From Candidatus Intricatilinea gracilis (GTDB lineage: Bacteria > Pseudomonadota > Gammaproteobacteria > Burkholderiales > Burkholderiaceae_C): DNA of 64,000 bases. Shown piece by piece: positions 8,685-17,221 of this stretch. The DNA is taken from the NCBI GenBank assembly GCA_016702605.1, contig JADJDQ010000002.1, positions 646,333-710,332 on the forward strand. Direction: 5' to 3'. Positions within the stretch are counted from its first letter, which is position 1. Each line of letters starts with the position of its first letter. A program made the position numbers and the translations under genes. The notes below the pieces were generated by a model. It had not been told where the DNA came from. It searched no databases and worked only from the letters and a program-made list of their open reading frames with translations.

Positions 8685-9509
8685 TCACTTCACCGCACCG
8701 GTGGTGAGACCCGAGATGAGCTGGCGTGACGAGATGGCGAACAGGATCAGCAGCGGCAGCGTGGCGATGGCCGAACCGGCCATGAGTGCCCCCCACTCGG
8801 TATCCACCGGGCTTTGCAGGCTGCGCAGCGCCAGCGGCAACGTGTACATCTCGGGGCTGCGCATGACGATCAGCGGGCCGATGAAGTTGTTCCAGCTGGC
8901 GATGAAGGTGATGAGCCCCAGCGTGCCGAGCGCGGGCTTGAGCAGCGGCAGCACGATGCGCCAGTAGATGGCCAGTTCGCCGCAGCCGTCCATACGCGCG
9001 GCCTCGATCAAGTCCTTTGGGATGGACGTGGTGACGAACTGGCGCATCAGGAAGATGCCGAAGGCACTGGCCGCACCCGGCAGGTACAGCGCACGGGGCT
9101 GATCGATCCAGCCGATCACGTCCATGATCATGAAGGTCGGGATCATGTTCATGAACGAGGGCAGCAGCATGGTGCCCATCACCAGGCCGAACAGCGCCTT
9201 CTTGTGCTTGAACTCGAACAGCGCGAAGGCATACCCACCCATCGAGCAGAACAGCAAGGTGAGCGCGGTGGAGGCAAGCGCCACATACAGGCTCCAGCCC
9301 AGGTTGCGCCAGAACGGCAGGCGTTCGATGAGGATCTTCAGGTTGCCCAGAAAGTCGTCACCGAAGAACAGCGGCGGCGGCAGCTGGAAGATCTCGGTAC
9401 GCGAGTGGGTCGCGAACACGAACATGAAGTAGAAGGGCGCGAGCATGACGAGTGCACCCACACCCACGATGCAGTAGGCGGCCCAGGGGGCGAGACGATC
9501 GGTCTTCAT
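8685..9509 (-). CDS. ABC sugar transporter permease, MalG type
   Basis: 274 residues from ATG 9509. A GTG at 9542 would give a longer form overlapping the upstream gene; neither start has a strong ribosome site. Six predicted helices. The cytoplasmic EAA loop reads EAARMDGCGELAIYWRIVLP, which contacts the ATPase and identifies an importer permease of the carbohydrate uptake-1 family. The upstream gene encodes its MalF-like partner and the next one upstream the binding protein. No gene for the ATPase is seen in the cluster, so a shared MsmK/UgpC-type ATPase encoded elsewhere is likely. Confidence 0.9.
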   Translation of the reverse strand: MKTDRLAPWAAYCIVGVGALVMLAPFYFMFVFATHSRTEIFQLPPPLFFGDDFLGNLKILIERLPFWRNLGWSLYVALASTALTLLFCSMGGYAFALFEFKHKKALFGLVMGTMLLPSFMNMIPTFMIMDVIGWIDQPRALYLPGAASAFGIFLMRQFVTTSIPKDLIEAARMDGCGELAIYWRIVLPLLKPALGTLGLITFIASWNNFIGPLIVMRSPEMYTLPLALRSLQSPVDTEWGALMAGSAIATLPLLILFAISSRQLISGLTTGAVK

Positions 9510-9525
9510 GGCGTTGGGCGCGCGG

Positions 9526-10533
9526 TCACTTCGAGCCGCCACGCGGATGGAAAGCGCGGTTGGTGGCCCACGTCAGCACGGCCACCACCACGAAGAGCAG
9601 CCACGACATGGCGCTGGCGGCACCGAAGTCGTTGAAGTCGAAGGCCATGCGGTAGAGGTAGATCGCGGTGGTCATGCCCGCCTGATCGCTGCCGCCGCGT
9701 CCGCCGGTGAGGATGAAGGGCTCCTCGAACAACTGCAGGCCACCGATGACGCTGAGCGTCACGCCGAAGAAGATCATGGGCTTGAGGCTGGGCAGCGTGA
9801 TGAAGGCGAATTGCTGCAGCCGCCCGGCGCCGTCCATGGTGGCGGCTTCGTAGAGGTCCTTGGGAATGGTCTGCAGCGCCGCCAGGTACAACACGACATT
9901 GAAGCCGACGTAGCGCCAGAACACGATCATGGCCACGGCAGGCTTGATGTTCTCGGGCCGGCCCATCCAGTCGATCGGGTCGGCCGGCATGAACCAGCCG
10001 AGCACCGGCACCTGGCTCATGGCCTTCAGGCCCACATTGATGAGGCCGTAGTCGGTGGAAAACAGCGAGCTGAACATGATGGCGATGGCCACCGTCGACG
10101 TGATGTAGGGCAAAAAGTACGCACCCACCGCCGCATTGCGCAATCGCTTGAAGCTGGTGTGGATGAACACCGCCAGCGGGATGGCCACTAGGTGCTGCGG
10201 CACCCCCGAGGCCACCGCCAGCCAGCCGGTGTTGCGCAGCGATTTCCAGAACCACTCGTCCTGCAGCGCAAAGGCGAAGTTGTCGAGACCGACGAAGGTC
10301 ATCGCCTCCAAGCCGCTGGTGGGCTCCCAGCTCTGGAACGCCAGCCACAGCGAGAACATCAGCGGAAACAAGCCGAAGACGGCGAACAGGATCAGGAAAG
10401 GGCTGATGAAGACATAGGGCGCCAGGCGCGGTGACAGGCGCAGTGCAGACCGCCACCTGGCTCGCAGGGCCTCGGACGCATCGGCCGGCAAGGGCTTGGG
10501 CGATGGTCCTGGCAAGGGTGCGGCGGTGGTCAT
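9526..10533 (-). CDS. ABC sugar transporter permease, MalF type
   Basis: 335 residues from ATG 10533. A TTG at 10560, overlapping the binding-protein stop, would add nine residues and cannot be excluded. A Pro-rich cytoplasmic N-terminus is followed by six helices. The EAA loop begins EAATMDGAGRLQQFAFITLP. ILTGGRGGSDQ just after it is common in MalF-like sugar permeases. It is preceded by the binding protein gene and followed 16 bases later by the MalG-like permease. Together they form the inner-membrane channel for the sugar imported by this locus. Confidence 0.9.
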   Translation of the reverse strand: MTTAAPLPGPSPKPLPADASEALRARWRSALRLSPRLAPYVFISPFLILFAVFGLFPLMFSLWLAFQSWEPTSGLEAMTFVGLDNFAFALQDEWFWKSLRNTGWLAVASGVPQHLVAIPLAVFIHTSFKRLRNAAVGAYFLPYITSTVAIAIMFSSLFSTDYGLINVGLKAMSQVPVLGWFMPADPIDWMGRPENIKPAVAMIVFWRYVGFNVVLYLAALQTIPKDLYEAATMDGAGRLQQFAFITLPSLKPMIFFGVTLSVIGGLQLFEEPFILTGGRGGSDQAGMTTAIYLYRMAFDFNDFGAASAMSWLLFVVVAVLTWATNRAFHPRGGSK

Positions 10534-10556
10534 GGCGCGGTGCTTGTGCGGCGGGG

Positions 10557-11897
10557 TCAACGTAGGGCGCGCTTTTGCAGCAGGCGTTCGGCATCACTCA
10601 GCGCGGTGGCGATGTCCTTGCCCTGATCGAGCACCTTGTCGAGTTCGGTGTCGATCACCTCGGAAGCAAAGGCGTCCTGCTTGTGCACGTCCACCGCCGC
10701 GATGTGGCGGGTGGCCTCGCGCCACATCAGGCGCGCCGGCTGGCCACCCAGAAACGGCAGGGGCTCGTCGAAGAAGGCGTCTTCATGCCCGGCCAGCAGG
10801 GCCGGAAAGGCATCCTGCGCCTTGAAGGCTGCCAGCTGGCGATCGCGGTCCAGCGTCAGCAACTGGATCAGCTCCCAGGCGAGTTGTTTGGTGGCCGGTG
10901 GTGATGCCCGCGGGATGGCGTAGAAGGTGCCGCCGTAGGCCGCGTAAGCACCTTCGGGCAACTGGGCGGCGCGCCACAGGCCCTTGGTGGTGGGCGCCAG
11001 CCAGTTGTTGAGATGGCCGGCCAGCCAGGCGCCGGTCATCTGCGTGGCCAGGCCACCGCGGCGAAAACCTTCGGACCATTCGTTGGACCAGGCCGAGACA
11101 CGAGCGTCGAGCTTGTTGCGCCTGATCTGGCGCGCCAGGTCGAAGGCGCGCGCAAAGCGTTGCGTGTTGACGAGCACACGCGAGTCCTTGTCGAAGTACA
11201 GGCCCTCACCCGGCTGGATGCCGGTGCGGATGAGGATTTCCTTCATGTCGCGTGCATGGGCCAGCAAGTACGCACCAGTGCCGGCCTTGATGCGCACGCC
11301 CGCGGCGACGTAGCTGTCCCAACTGCGCGTGAGCTCGGCTTCACTCACGCCGGCCTTGGCCAGGATGTCGGTGCGGTAGAGCAAGGTGCCGGGGCCGATG
11401 TCGCTTGGTGCAGCCACCACGACGCCCTTGCGGTTCGTGCCCTGCGCAAAGGCATACGGCACGAAACGGTCGGCGTAGCGCTTGATGTCGTAGGGCGGGC
11501 GGGCCAGGTCGTCCAGCCCGCCACCCTGGGCAAAACGGCCGACATAACCCACTTCGAGCGCCATCACATCGGGCAGGTAGACCGAGGTCGACAATGCCGT
11601 AGTCATGGCCGTGTGGTGATCGCTGAACTGGCGGCTCACCACCTTGATGTCGACGTCGGGGTGCAGTTTCTTCCAGGCCGGAACGGCAGCGCGCACGATG
11701 TCGTCCACCGCCGGAAAGGCGGCTACCACCAGGGTCTGGCGCACACCGGGCAGGCTCGCGGACGTCACGGTGGGCTGGGCCGATGTCTGTGCCGACACCT
11801 GCGGACCAACCAGCAGTGCCAGCACCAGCAAAGGCGCCGCCAGGCCGCTTGCGGCCCACGCCCTGCTGGCCGACCGGCCCTGAGTTCTGTCCCGCAT
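10557..11897 (-). CDS. ABC transporter sugar-binding protein (family 1), first gene of the glucan operon
   Basis: 446 residues from ATG 11897, with GGAG 8 bases upstream. The N-terminus has a basic region, a hydrophobic stretch and a likely signal peptidase I site after VSA near residue 36; there is no lipobox, so a soluble periplasmic protein is expected. The body is a type-1 extracellular solute-binding fold, with the pattern of a PDVMALEVG strand early and GTFYAIPRAS late. It is the first gene behind the LacI-controlled promoter. The ligand is inferred to be a beta-gluco-oligosaccharide from the enzymes that follow. Confidence 0.9.
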   Translation of the reverse strand: MRDRTQGRSASRAWAASGLAAPLLVLALLVGPQVSAQTSAQPTVTSASLPGVRQTLVVAAFPAVDDIVRAAVPAWKKLHPDVDIKVVSRQFSDHHTAMTTALSTSVYLPDVMALEVGYVGRFAQGGGLDDLARPPYDIKRYADRFVPYAFAQGTNRKGVVVAAPSDIGPGTLLYRTDILAKAGVSEAELTRSWDSYVAAGVRIKAGTGAYLLAHARDMKEILIRTGIQPGEGLYFDKDSRVLVNTQRFARAFDLARQIRRNKLDARVSAWSNEWSEGFRRGGLATQMTGAWLAGHLNNWLAPTTKGLWRAAQLPEGAYAAYGGTFYAIPRASPPATKQLAWELIQLLTLDRDRQLAAFKAQDAFPALLAGHEDAFFDEPLPFLGGQPARLMWREATRHIAAVDVHKQDAFASEVIDTELDKVLDQGKDIATALSDAERLLQKRALR

Positions 11898-11962
11898 CCC
11901 GATGGCTCCGCTGGTTGTCGACCCCTGCGGATCGCCATCCGCGGCACAAGTTCGAATGTCTA

Positions 11963-11976
11963 TGAAAGCGCTTTCA
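11963..11976. promoter_or_regulatory. LacI/GalR-family operator
   Basis: TGAAAGCGCTTTCA is a perfect 14-base palindrome with a central CG, the classic form recognised by LacI/GalR-family repressors. It starts directly beyond the -10 box of the promoter reading into the binding-protein gene, so a bound repressor would cover the transcription start. The likely ligand-responsive repressor is the LacI-family protein encoded just upstream at 12206-13261. Confidence 0.85.
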
Positions 11977-11977
11977 A

Positions 11978-12006
11978 ACTATAGGGAGCGGGCTGTGGCG
12001 TGTCAA
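11978..12006 (-). promoter_or_regulatory. Strong sigma-70 promoter of the glucan operon
   Basis: On the minus strand, TTGACA (12006-12001) and TATAGT (11983-11978) are separated by exactly 17 bases. This is a full-consensus -35 with a near-consensus -10. Transcription would begin at about 11970, inside the LacI-type operator, leaving a 5' leader of roughly 75 bases before the binding-protein gene. Confidence 0.8.
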
Positions 12007-12205
12007 TCGAGGGTAAGCGCGGGGGCGTTGCTGCTGCGGCGAGGCGGACAGGCGCTCGGCGACAAGGCCGACGGCCGCCCGGCAGCATGCGGTCAGGAAG
12101 TCCGTGCGGGCCAGCTTGGTCAGCAACCGTGGTCGAGGCACACCGGTCGAAACGCCCTGCCAAGACTGGCGTCCTTGATCGGCGTGGCGGCGCCAGCGCC
12201 CGGGA

Positions 12206-13261
12206 TCAGCCGCGCAGGCGTCGGCTCGATTCGCGCGCGATCAGGCGCGGCAGCGGCACCTCGACGATCGGCTTGTCGCCAGCGAGCAGTTGCAGCATGG
12301 CCTGCGCCGCCAATCGGCCGAGTTCGTAGGCCGGCTGATGCACGGTGCTGAGCGGCGGGATGGCGTACATCGACGTCGGCAGATCGTCGAAACCGACCAG
12401 CGAGACATCGTCGGGCACACGCAGCGAACGACGTGTCAGGCCCAGCGCGGCGCCGAAGGCCATCTGGTCGTTGGCGGCAAAGATGGCCGTGAACCCCTGG
12501 CGGGCCTCGATCAGCCGGTCCACCGCCAGCAGGCCGCTGACCTCGTGGTACTCACCCGGCACCACCAGCGCCGGGTCGAAGCTGATGCCGGCGCTCTCGA
12601 GCGCCAGGGTGTAGCCACGCAGTCGCTCGGCAGCGTCGGGGTGTTCCGGGTCGCCCGAGATGAAGGCGATGCGCCGGTGCCCCAGGTCGATGAGGTGCTG
12701 GGTGGCCAGGCGCCCTCCCTCACAGTTGTCGAAGTTGAGCGAGAAGAGGCCCGGCGCCTTGAGGCTGCGGCCGGTCACCACCACTGGCAGACTCTTGGCG
12801 CAGGTCTTGAGCGCCTGATCCGTGAGCCGGCCGGTCAACACAACGATACCGTCGACACGCCGTGAGCGCAGCACCTCGATGCAACGCGCCTCGGCAGCGG
12901 CGTTCCAGTGCCCGCTCACATACAGCGGGCTGTAGCCGGCGGGGTCGAGTTCGTCTTCGATGCCACGCAGCGCCGCGCCGTAGAAAGGGCTGTCGATCGC
13001 CTGTGTCACTACGCCGATGCTCAGCGTGCGGCCACCGGCCAGGCCACGCGCCATCGGGTTGGGCACGAAGCCGAGCCGGGCGATGGCGTCGTCGACCGCC
13101 TGCTTCTTGAGTTCGTTGACGACCGCCGTGCCATTGAGGATGCGCGACACCGTGCTCGGCGACACACCGGCCGCCTGCGCGACCATCTCGAGAGTCACCG
13201 TGCCGTTGCCTCGTGTGGTGGCCGCCTTGGCACCACCTCGTGTGCTGTCCTTGCTCTTCAT
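12206..13261 (-). CDS. LacI-family transcriptional repressor of the glucan operon
   Basis: 351 residues from ATG 13261. A short basic leader is followed by a LacI helix-turn-helix at about residues 22-41 (VAQAAGVSPSTVSRILNG) and a hinge containing PNPMARGLAGG. The rest is a periplasmic-binding-protein-like ligand domain with FAANDQMAFGA and VGFDDLP, both common in the family. It is transcribed in the same direction as the operon it precedes, with a palindromic operator between them at 11963-11976. It therefore probably represses the glucan genes until a gluco-oligosaccharide or glucose derivative binds; the inducer is unknown. Confidence 0.92.
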   Translation of the reverse strand: MKSKDSTRGGAKAATTRGNGTVTLEMVAQAAGVSPSTVSRILNGTAVVNELKKQAVDDAIARLGFVPNPMARGLAGGRTLSIGVVTQAIDSPFYGAALRGIEDELDPAGYSPLYVSGHWNAAAEARCIEVLRSRRVDGIVVLTGRLTDQALKTCAKSLPVVVTGRSLKAPGLFSLNFDNCEGGRLATQHLIDLGHRRIAFISGDPEHPDAAERLRGYTLALESAGISFDPALVVPGEYHEVSGLLAVDRLIEARQGFTAIFAANDQMAFGAALGLTRRSLRVPDDVSLVGFDDLPTSMYAIPPLSTVHQPAYELGRLAAQAMLQLLAGDKPIVEVPLPRLIARESSRRLRG

Positions 13262-13546
13262 GACTGGTCGACGAACCTCCCTCGATCAAGTGTAAGCGCC
13301 ACCATCTTCGGTGGTCAGGAATGGTCCGAGCACGGTAGATGCGAGGCAGGTGCGCGGCCCAACCAGCGCAACGGCCAATCCCGCCGGGTCGATCCGGCGC
13401 ATTGGTGAGCGCCCGGACAGGCCTTGTCGACGCCCATCGGGCAGCTGTGCACCGGTCCGCCCACCCTCGGCACTGGGCGCCCTCACGGCAGGTCAGAATG
13501 GTGGCCGCGATTGCCCCCTCGATCCGTCAGCACAGCACCACCCGCC

Positions 13547-13831
13547 ATGGCCAAGCCCTCGCTTCGATTCCTCGTCAACGGCGGCGCCGTGCTGCTGTTT
13601 CCCACCGGCACCGCCGTCGTGTTCTGGCCTTTTCACCGCGCGGCGGCCGACATCGAGAGTTTCTGCGGCAGCTTTGCCGTTGGCATGACAGTGGCGCAGG
13701 TCAAGGCCAGTGCAGAGGCGCGTGGTTACGAGGTCAGCAGCGAACCGGGTGGCAAGCTGCGTATCAGCGACCCGCGCCTCAACACCGACCACAGCTGCGC
13801 ACTGGCGATCGGTACGGCACCCGGGTCCTGA
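13547..13831 (+). CDS. Small membrane-anchored hypothetical protein
   Basis: 94 residues from ATG 13547; upstream in-frame starts would add a segment that does not look coding. An N-terminal hydrophobic helix (about residues 8-25, containing VLLFPTGTAVVFW) is followed by a soluble part with two cysteines, one in SFCGSF and one in HSCAL. The pattern GMTVAQVKASAEARGYEV looks like a small periplasmic fold. No family was recognised. It lies alone between the divergently read lacI-type gene and the chemotaxis operon. Confidence 0.55.
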   Translation: MAKPSLRFLVNGGAVLLFPTGTAVVFWPFHRAAADIESFCGSFAVGMTVAQVKASAEARGYEVSSEPGGKLRISDPRLNTDHSCALAIGTAPGS

Positions 13832-13880
13832 GCCCGGCGCGGCGGCGGGCAGGGGCGGCGACGACCGGCCGCCGCGGGCA

Positions 13881-13922
13881 AACCCTCGATCTGAGCCTTT
13901 AACCCGACCGATATCGAGGGTT
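13881..13922. repeat. Inverted repeat upstream of the chemotaxis operon
   Basis: AACCCTCGAT (13881-13890) and ATCGAGGGTT (13913-13922) form a perfect 10-base inverted repeat with a 22-base spacer. It lies 50 bases after the small membrane protein gene and about 195 bases before the cheY-like gene. It could be a transcription stop without a T-tract or a binding site for a dimeric regulator. No match to a known operator was recognised. Confidence 0.4.
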
Positions 13923-14117
13923 AGGGGCGAGCCGGCAGCGGGAGACTGCCTGGCATAGAGCAGACGCCGCCATTGGCCGTCCCGTCCAGCTGATTCTCTT
14001 CACGGCAACCGACACGACGAACGGCCACCAGCAGTTGGTTTCATCGGCACCTGTGTGATGGTCATCGGACGCTGACACCTGGTCGACTGCGTCTGCACAA
14101 AACACACAGAGGTCACC

Positions 14118-14486
14118 ATGAGCAAGACCATCCTCGTCGTCGAGGACTCGTCGTCGATGCGCCAGGTCGTCAGCATTGCGCTCACACGCGCCGGCTACGA
14201 GGTGCTGGAGGCCGGCGACGGCGTCGAAGGGTTGACACGCCTGGACGGACGCAAGATCAATCTCATCATCAGCGACGTCAACATGCCGCGCATGGACGGC
14301 ATCAACTTCGTCACGCAGGTCAAGCAGCACCCGCGCTACAAGTTCACCCCGGTGATCATGCTGACCACCGAAGACGCCAGCAGCAAGATGCAGCAAGGCA
14401 AGGTGGCCGGCGCCAAGGCCTGGATCACCAAACCCTTCAGCCCGCCCGTGCTGCTCGATGCCGTCGCCAAACTCGTGTTGCCCTGA
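14118..14486 (+). CDS. CheY-like single-domain response regulator, first gene of chemotaxis operon
   Basis: 122 residues, a stand-alone receiver domain. GAGGT lies 5 bases before ATG 14118. Acidic pocket E9/D10, phospho-acceptor D53 in ISDVNMP, T84 and K105 in ITKPF. It differs from canonical CheY: the acidic pocket is E-D and there is W102 where the signalling Tyr of CheY would be. It therefore resembles TufA/PilH-type regulators of receptor-array operons more than the flagellar-motor CheY, which is at 33555-33953 here. It may act as a phosphate sink or adaptor for the CheA that follows (inference). Confidence 0.9.
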   Translation: MSKTILVVEDSSSMRQVVSIALTRAGYEVLEAGDGVEGLTRLDGRKINLIISDVNMPRMDGINFVTQVKQHPRYKFTPVIMLTTEDASSKMQQGKVAGAKAWITKPFSPPVLLDAVAKLVLP

Positions 14487-14496
14487 GGCGCTGGCC

Positions 14497-14835
14497 ATGC
14501 CGAGCCACACCTTTGCACTGCCTGGTGAACTGACCATCTTCACCGCAGCCGAGACACGCGACAGCCTGCTCACCTGGCTCGGCCAGATCGACGACGACGA
14601 CGCCGTGCTGCTCACCGCCGACCAGGTGGGTGACGTCGACGGCGCCGGTGTCCAGTTGTTGTGTTCACTTGCCGCGCTGCTCGATCGCCAGGGCCGCCGT
14701 TGGTCGATCGCTCATCCCACACCCCTGTTGACGCGCAGTTGCGCCACGCTCGGACTGGCGGACTGGCTCGGCAGCGCAACGGCGATCGACACCGACCAGG
14801 ACGGCACGGCCTTGCCCGCAGCCGCATCGTCATGA
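14497..14835 (+). CDS. STAS-domain protein in chemotaxis operon
   Basis: 112 residues from ATG 14497, 10 bases after the cheY-like stop. The sequence fits a single STAS (anti-anti-sigma type) domain: a strand LPGELTIFTAAETRDSL, then VDGAGVQLLCSL, where the usual phosphorylatable Ser or Thr position after D is occupied by GAG. Such proteins sit in many chemosensory operons next to cheA; their role is not well defined. The missing Ser/Thr suggests a structural adaptor rather than a phospho-switch. Confidence 0.75.
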   Translation: MPSHTFALPGELTIFTAAETRDSLLTWLGQIDDDDAVLLTADQVGDVDGAGVQLLCSLAALLDRQGRRWSIAHPTPLLTRSCATLGLADWLGSATAIDTDQDGTALPAAASS

Positions 14836-14863
14836 GCCACTGCCCCGAGCCAGGATCCGCCCG

Positions 14864-17221
14864 ATGACGACACGGTCCCGCAGCCACGACCTGAGCTTCG
14901 TCGCCGATGCTCTGCCCACCTTCATCAGCGAAGCGCGCGAGCAGATCGAATCGATCGAGCAGTTGCTGCTCCAGCTCGAAGAACAACCGCACGACCAGGA
15001 ACTGCTGGGCGCGCTGTTTCGCTGTGCCCACACGGTGAAGGGCTCGGCCGGCATCTTCGGCCTGACCAGGGTGGTCGAGTTCACCCACCATGTCGAGACC
15101 TTGCTCGACCAGCTGCGCGCCGGGCGGCTCACGCTCGACCTGGCCATCAGCACCTTGCTGCTGCAGTGCAACGACCAGATCCGTGTGCTGATCGATCAAG
15201 CCGGTGCCCCCGACGCCATCGACACGCCATCGCAGGTCGAACAACGTGCCGATCTGGTGACGCGCCTGCACAGCCTGATCCATGGTGCAGCCGGTGCTGA
15301 CGCAGACAAGGCGGACGCGGCAACGCTCACAGCGTTTGCAACAGGCAGCGGCACTACCTTGGCCGAGCCAGGCATGTCACCGGCGTCGACAGCGCCAGGT
15401 GAGGGCACCGCGCGCCGCTGGCATGTGTCGGCACTCTTCGGGCGCGAGGTGTTTCGCAACGGCATGGACCCACTCACGTTGCTGGCCTATCTAGACACGC
15501 TGGGCCATGTGGTGGCCACCAGCTGCGACCGCGCCGCCATACCAGCGCTCGACCAGATCGACCCGGAGAGTTGCCACTTCGGCTTCGAGATCGGCCTGGA
15601 TACCGCGGCCACCCGCCAGGAGATCGAAGCCTCCTTCGACTTCGTGCGCGACGACTGCGAGCTGCACCTCATCGAGCCAGTCGCACCGTTCTGTCGTTAT
15701 GCCGAGTTGATCGAGCAGTTGCCCAACCACACCCGGCTGGGCGAGATGCTGGTCGAGGTCGGCGCCATCACCCGGGGTCAGCTCGACGCCTGCCTGGCCG
15801 AACAGGCCCAGGCCAGGACGTCGCCTTCGGCAGCAGACGGCGGCGCGCCAGGCAAGCCACCGCCGCTGCTTGGCGAGCTGCTGCAGGCCAAGGCCGGTGT
15901 GTCACCACAGGCGGTGAGCGCTGCCATCGGCAAGCAGCAGAAACAGCGCGAGGCCAGCCTCGCCGACGACGGGCGCTTCATCCGTGTGCAGGCCGACCGG
16001 CTCGACGCCGTCATCAACCTGCTGGGTGAACTGGTGATCGCCGGTGCGGGCGCTTCGATGCTGGCCCGCCAGACCCGCCAGGGCAGCCTCATCGAAGCCA
16101 ATCAGACCGTCACGCGACTGGTCGAACAGATCCGCAACGGCACGCTGCAGCTGCGCATGGTGCCGATCGGCGAAACCTTTGCCCGCTTCAGGCGTGTGGT
16201 GCGCGACACCGCCAGCCAGCTCGGCAAGGAGGTGGTGTTCGAGATCGTCGGCGGTGACACCGAGCTCGACAAGTCGATGGTCGAACGTATCGCCGACCCG
16301 CTCATGCACCTGGTGCGCAACGGCCTGGACCATGGGCTCGAGACGCCGGCCGAACGCCTGGCCGCCGGCAAACCCGCCGCCGGTCGGCTGGTGCTGAGTG
16401 CGCGCCACGAGTCCGGCGGCATCCTCATCCGCATCGACGACGACGGTCGCGGCATCGACCGCCAGCGTGTGCTGCAACGCGCCTGGGAGCGTGGCCTGGT
16501 CGAGCCCGGTGTGGTGCCGGCCGATGCCGACATCCTGACGCTCATCTTCGAGCCGGGTTTCTCGACCGCCGCACAGGTGACCGAGCTGTCGGGCCGTGGT
16601 GTGGGCATGGACGTGGTCCGGCGCAACATCGAGGCGCTGCGCGGCAGCGTGGTGGTGCACAGCACCTTCGGCACCGGCACACGCATCGACATCCGCCTGC
16701 CGCTCACGCTGGCCATCATCGACGGCTTCCTGGTCGGCGTGGCGAACTCGAAGTTCATCCTGCCGCTCGAGGCCGTGGTCGAGGTGATCTCGGCCGGACC
16801 ACCCACCAGCCGGCCCGACGACCACGGACGCTACTGCGTCGAACTGCGCGGCGAGATGCTGCCGGTGGTCGACCTGCGCACGCTCTATGAGCTCGACGCG
16901 CCGGCCGCCGAGGCCACCAGCATCCTGGTGGTGCAGGCCGGTGGTCCGCCCTTCGGCCTGGTTGTCGATGCCCTGCTGGGCCAGCACCAGACCGTGATCA
17001 AGCCGCTCGGGCCGATCTTTCGCACCCTGCGTGGCATCTCGGGTTCCTCCATCCTCGGCAATGGCGAGGTGGCCATGATCTTCGACGTGCCGTCGCTCGG
17101 CCAGCTGGCCGAGCAGCCCCCTGCACCGAGACGCTCCACCAGCCCCCTGTCGCCACCGGCGATCCACATCCCCCGAACCAGCGGCCAATCGACCGGCTCG
17201 ACACAAGGACACGTTTCATGA
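14864..17221 (+). CDS. cheA: Chemotaxis histidine kinase CheA
   Basis: 785 residues. P1 HPt domain with phospho-acceptor H56 in HTVKGSAG. Residues about 190-275 form an accessory domain with GMDPLTLLAYLDTLG and DFVRDDCELHLIEP, typical of one CheA class. Residues about 285-345 contain LGEMLVEVGAITRGQL and LGELLQAKAGVS, resembling two MshEN/GspE-N repeats. Dimerisation begins near 376. The ATP-binding P4 has the N-box DPLMHLVRNGLDHG (about 481), DDDGRGID and SGRGVGMDV (about 575). P5, the CheW-like domain, ends the protein. It autophosphorylates and feeds CheY and CheB. Its stop overlaps the receptor start (ATGA). Confidence 0.96.
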   Translation: MTTRSRSHDLSFVADALPTFISEAREQIESIEQLLLQLEEQPHDQELLGALFRCAHTVKGSAGIFGLTRVVEFTHHVETLLDQLRAGRLTLDLAISTLLLQCNDQIRVLIDQAGAPDAIDTPSQVEQRADLVTRLHSLIHGAAGADADKADAATLTAFATGSGTTLAEPGMSPASTAPGEGTARRWHVSALFGREVFRNGMDPLTLLAYLDTLGHVVATSCDRAAIPALDQIDPESCHFGFEIGLDTAATRQEIEASFDFVRDDCELHLIEPVAPFCRYAELIEQLPNHTRLGEMLVEVGAITRGQLDACLAEQAQARTSPSAADGGAPGKPPPLLGELLQAKAGVSPQAVSAAIGKQQKQREASLADDGRFIRVQADRLDAVINLLGELVIAGAGASMLARQTRQGSLIEANQTVTRLVEQIRNGTLQLRMVPIGETFARFRRVVRDTASQLGKEVVFEIVGGDTELDKSMVERIADPLMHLVRNGLDHGLETPAERLAAGKPAAGRLVLSARHESGGILIRIDDDGRGIDRQRVLQRAWERGLVEPGVVPADADILTLIFEPGFSTAAQVTELSGRGVGMDVVRRNIEALRGSVVVHSTFGTGTRIDIRLPLTLAIIDGFLVGVANSKFILPLEAVVEVISAGPPTSRPDDHGRYCVELRGEMLPVVDLRTLYELDAPAAEATSILVVQAGGPPFGLVVDALLGQHQTVIKPLGPIFRTLRGISGSSILGNGEVAMIFDVPSLGQLAEQPPAPRRSTSPLSPPAIHIPRTSGQSTGSTQGHVS

